Origin: Pontederia crassipes
Lineage: Eukaryota; Streptophyta; Magnoliopsida; Commelinales; Pontederiaceae
Assembly: GCA_030549335.1 (NCBI GenBank)
Contig: CM060191.1
Span: 2,795,001-2,859,000 of the forward strand
Length of the DNA stretch: 64,000 nt
Direction of reading: 5' to 3'
Shown piece by piece: positions 60,801 to 64,000 of the stretch; the first letter of the stretch is position 1, and the number at the start of each line of letters is the position of its first letter. Both the position numbers and the translations under genes were made by a program. The notes under the pieces are model-generated. The model was not told the origin of the DNA. It made no database searches and saw nothing but the letters and a program-made list of their open reading frames with translations.

Positions 60801-62233
60801 TCATAGCGTGCTCAATAGATTTCCAAGACACCCGATCAAAGGCTTTCTCAATATCAGCCTTAATTAGAATATGTTTCCTTCTACCCTGATTAATGGAATG
60901 AGCTAATTCTTGAGCAATAATTATGCAATCATGAATGCTTCTACCCTTGATAAAGGCTGACTGAGATTGATCAATGATTGAAGGTAAAGTTTGCTTGAGG
61001 CGATTGGCTAAAATTTTGGATAGCAGGCGGTATAAAACACAGCATAGTGAAATAGGTCGAAAATCTTTGACATAACAAGGGTGTTTGGACTTAGGTATGA
61101 AAATAATGTTTGTGTTTCCCCACCAGGATGGAAAATAGCCGGTATTGAAAAAATTCTGGATTGATTCAGTAATCCTTAATCCCACAGTATCTCAGTTATG
61201 ACGATAAAATTCAACAGTAAAGCCGTCAGGGCCAGGAGCCTTTCCGTCAGCCATACACCACAAGCATAACCGGACCTCCTCAGCAGTAGGAGTAGCAGCT
61301 AATAGAGGTATCCAATTAGGGTTAATGGTGGGAAGAGAAGGCCAATGCTCAATTGGAATTTGAGGACGAGAATCAGGCGCCCAAAGTTGTTTATAGTGAT
61401 TGACAAACGTTCTTGAAATATCATTCTCTTTATAGTGTTCCATTCCGGCATCATCTTTAATAGTGAGGGATACGATTAGTTCTATGTCGCAAGAGGGTGG
61501 ACATATGGAAATACTTTGTGTTTTGATCCCCATGACTAAGCCAATTAATCCTACTTTTGCTCCACCATTTTATATTTATTTGTCTGAGAATGGCTGCATG
61601 ATGATGGTAAGCAGCCCGAAGGGTATCAAGCTCTTGATTTGAGAGGCCCACATCCTCATCTCGAGATTCAAGAGTCATAATCTGATTCAGAATTTTGTCA
61701 GCATTAATTTTCAATCGACCAAGCTCTTTCTTGTTCCATTTTAAGGTATCATTTTTAATGTCTTCTAAAACCTAATGCATGGATCGGTCTTCCCCGTGGT
61801 ACCAAATTTTCCTAACAATTTCATTAGCTTGAGGGTAATGCAGCCAAAAATGCTCATACCTAAAAACATAAGGAGGTTTTAATATGTGGGCAGTGTCTAA
61901 TATGATAGGAGAATGATCATGTGTGTTTCTAGGTAAGGAAGTTAAGGTAAGTCCCGGGGAGTTGGACAAGAAAGATTGATTGACCATGAGCCTGTCAAGC
62001 TTACAAAGAATTCTAGCATGATCCCGACGATTGTTACACCAAGTGAGTTTAGCATTAGATATGAGCATATCAAAGAAAACAGCCCTGCCATTGGCGGCCA
62101 AGTCGCCTGAAGAGAGAGTGTGAGATTCTACCAAAATAAGGATGTCCGGCTTATGAGATCGGATGATGTCGTTGAGGCGATCCCGGACCCGAGAACGAAA
62201 GGCCCCGCGACAATTCCACGCTATCACTTTCAT
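57858..62233 (-). pseudogene. LINE ORF2: endonuclease-RT-RNase H, inactivated
   Basis: Starts MKVIAWNCRG at 62233. The endonuclease runs into VESHTLSSGDLAANGRA and jumps to LTWCNN...HDHSPIIL, so about 100 residues of its catalytic core are deleted. The frame shifts near 61530. RT motifs: DGKAPGPDGFTVEFY, FIPKSKHPCYVKDFRPISLC, SAFIKGRSIHDC, ADIEKAFDRVSW, LRQGDPLSPYLFV, YANDLL, then NYLGVPIS. YAND replaces the catalytic YADD. In-frame stops lie after EFYRHN (near 61192, where relatives have Trp), after LFVITA (60634), near 60493 and near 60052. A zf-RVT segment (VCMFIWKLLHGRLPT..CKLCG..EDITHLFFHC) and RNase H (NTDGA, ALEIEA, YSDSE) follow. A small triplication of caacaacaccgcc lies in the RNase H near 58137-58195. 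Confidence 0.88.
58486..59089. mobile_element. hAT-like element (family D) inserted in the LINE
   Basis: 604 bp with ends CAAGGTTATCAAAATCG and, read inward from the right, CAAGGTAGTCAAGATCG. Flanked by gctgcaag (58478-58485) and gctgcgag (59090-59097), 7 of 8. Subterminal arrays of GATCTTACGATC / GTAGGATCGTA motifs. Removing it joins LINE frame SKVLAA to AAYQNFAESH, confirming insertion into a pre-existing LINE. Confidence 0.88.
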
Positions 62234-64000
62234 TTAGATTTTCCAGTACCCTGCACAACCCCAGAAACCTGTGAGTTGTGATCCAGATTTTTGACAGAGC
62301 TCTTACCTTTCCTTTCTCGTGTATTCTTGAGCTTTGGTGATGGAGTTGTGGTATTCTGTTTCTTTCCACGCTGATTCCTGGGTGACTGCGTTAGCTTTAT
62401 TGGCTGGATGTCTAGATCCGACGCCTCCTCGTCTGAGAGGCAAGTCTCTTCCTCGGCATCGTGAGGTTTCGCGTGGAATAGGTTTAGTACCGCTTTGGCC
62501 ATGTCATCATGCTTCCCCGATCTTGACATTGTGGAATGATCAGAAGGTACAGAGGATGGCTGATGTATCCGATAGGGACCCGGCACGCGCGGAGAAGCTA
62601 TATGTGCTTGGCAAGTGGTGGGGAGAGAGTTTGGGTGCGATGGAGGGCAGCAGGAGATATTGGCTGGGGTTTTACAGACAGGGGAAGAATGCGGAGGAGC
62701 ATATGCAGAAGGAGCCACAACAGAAGTGTGAAAGGAATTTGGCTGATTTAGGGTTTCCATGGTGTCAGATGAAGATCTCGATTTTTGTACCTGAGAAGGC
62801 AAAGATGTAATCCCCATAGTATGATCACGTGATGCAAGGCAGCCATCTGGATCCCGCGGATGTCCCTCGAGATTCGAGGCAGTGTGATGTGAAGCAGCTG
62901 GACATCCAGCAGGATCCACATCTGCTGTGCACTGCACGCCATCACGTGGTCTGAGCAAATCGTCCGACAAATTTGCAGGCACCCGTTGCTGGTGGGACGA
63001 GCAATTGAGACCAGTGCCATGGCCAGATGCACGTGGCCCGCCAAGCAGCAGCGCAGGCGCCCGTTGCAGACGATGATCCTGGTGGGGTGAACGATTGAGA
63101 TCGAAGTTGCCTCTTACCCCGAGTCCGGCCATGTCCGCTGTCGGGCGACGCTGAACGTTGCCATCGCAGTGAGGGGGTTGCTGTGTGCGGCTCGTCCACA
63201 ACCAAGGTCCGAAGAGAAGGACTTGAGACAGGGGAGCCACCACACTGCCGTCCGTCCCTCGTTTGAGATGGCAAAGCTCCAATCTATGACCAACAATGCC
63301 ACACCTGTAACAAAACTCTGGCAAGTTTTCATATTGTACTTGTTGAAAGTACCTTTCTCTGGTTGGTAGTCATAGCCATGTTCCTTGTTTGATTGGCTGT
63401 CGGATGTCAATTTCCACACAAAAGCACACCAAAAAGACGTAAGTATTATTGTGGACCTCCTCCACACACAATGGAGTGCTGAATGCGGCGGCAATCCGAG
63501 CCACCACACGTTTGTTCCTAAGCTCAAGAGCCATGTTATGCATCTGAATCCAAATTGGAACAAGATGGCCATCATCATCCCCTGGTTAGAAGAATGGACG
63601 GGCTCGACCAATGTTTAACAAATGCCCCTCAAACTCCCAAGGGCCATTCGTCAAAACCTGCAAAGCAACTTCCTCGGTAGTAAAACGAAACAAGAAGTAC
63701 GACCTACCCATATGAGATATGTCAACGTCGGCCTTCCAAAGGTCTGGAAGGGCATGGCGAAGACGAAGGATCGCCGCCTGATTTCCTAAGAACCTACCCA
63801 GTAGACATCGCTTGATTTCAGCAAGAGAATCCTCGAGGTCATCCTGAGGGATAGTCACCTCATCGGTAATAGTAGCCTCCAACTCACGGATCTGTCTTGG
63901 CGAGATAGCTGCAGAGGGATCCGGCCCTCTTCCACGAACCAGATCTGCCCAGGAACGTGTAGCCTGATGGTTGGGGGGGAGGGGAATAAGTGGTGGTAAA
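62230..64000 (-). pseudogene. LINE ORF1 (DUF4283 and CCHC), frame-broken, partial
   Basis: Open from beyond the right edge. DUF4283 region: LAEIKRCLLGRFLGNQAA, LWKADVDISHMGRSYFLFRF, LTNGPWEFEGHLLNI (63860-63620). Then, in another frame, VPIWIQMHNMALELRNK and FCVEIDIRQPIKQGTW, a further stop, and in the last frame LPEFCYRCGIVGHRLELC (63320-63270), the CCHC knuckle. The C-terminal 330 residues are Ser/Pro/His-rich and basic (RNQRGKKQ, RERKGKSS). At least two frame changes near 63600 and 63370. ORF1 protein of plant L1 elements binds element RNA. The stop TGA (62232-62230) overlaps the ORF2 ATG (62233-62231). Confidence 0.82.

Larger units (their letters stand above)
57832..64000 (-). mobile_element. 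L1-type LINE, degenerate, 5' end beyond the window
   Basis: Minus-strand order: ORF1 (64000-62230), ORF2 endonuclease, reverse transcriptase, zf-RVT and RNase H (62233-57858), then a short 3' UTR ending in an A tract (~57832-57840). This is the plant L1 clade layout with a C-terminal RNase H. Interrupted by the hAT-like element at 58486-59089. Confidence 0.9.

Overview
The window is plant nuclear DNA. Spliced genes have GT/AG introns, the protein set includes LHCB2, NUP133, a PLS-class PPR protein and a CASP-like protein, and the AT-rich intergenic space is full of plant-type transposons. An angiosperm is certain. A monocot is likely but unproven, because the LHCB2 coding exons and several first exons are very GC-rich against AT-rich flanks. 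I cannot name the species.

Layout. 0-3.6 kb: decayed FAR1/MULE-type pseudogene (-). 3.8-5.1 kb: PPR gene (+). 5.5-6.3 kb: CASP-like gene (-, 3 exons). 7.2-9.5 kb: two short hAT-like elements with 8-bp target duplications. 9.7-16.7 kb: a complete 7.0-kb PIF/Harbinger element with terminal inverted repeats, a three-exon DDE transposase carrying one frameshift, a broken Myb/SANT ORF and a ~90-bp minisatellite. 17-19.6 kb: AT-rich repeats and a foldback element. 19.8-21.4 kb: TMEM256/DUF423 gene (+, 5 exons). 22.1-23.0 kb: X8 (CBM43) secreted protein gene (-, 3 exons), with a 32-nt G run just upstream. 24.8-26.5 kb: two more hAT-like elements. 26.7-32.5 kb: pseudogene of a chloroplast DUF21/CBS (CNNM-type) transporter, carrying a tRNA-derived SINE in an intron. 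32.8-33.1 kb: small conserved plant protein (-). 36.3-37.2 kb: Mutator-like element with long TIRs and a GC-rich core. 38.0 kb: Au-type SINE. 39.2-40.1 kb: LHCB2 (-, 2 exons). 41.4-54.5 kb: NUP133 (-, 8 exons, 1294 aa), with a LINE deletion derivative in intron 7 and an Au-type SINE in intron 1. 57.8-64.0 kb: degenerate L1-type LINE (-) running off the right edge, itself interrupted by a 604-bp hAT-like element.

The host genes are unrelated housekeeping, photosynthesis and cell-wall genes and do not form a pathway. The mobile elements form related groups. At least three hAT-like elements share TAGGGGTG-type ends, three share CCGG-rich ends (two of them degraded), and two elements share the Mutator-like TIR. 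Both LINE copies, though unlike in sequence, have ORF1 stop and ORF2 start overlapping as ATGA. I found no convincing new multi-gene system. The most novel-looking items are that overlap, the mosaic structure of the PIF element, and the GC-rich cargo of the Mutator-like element.
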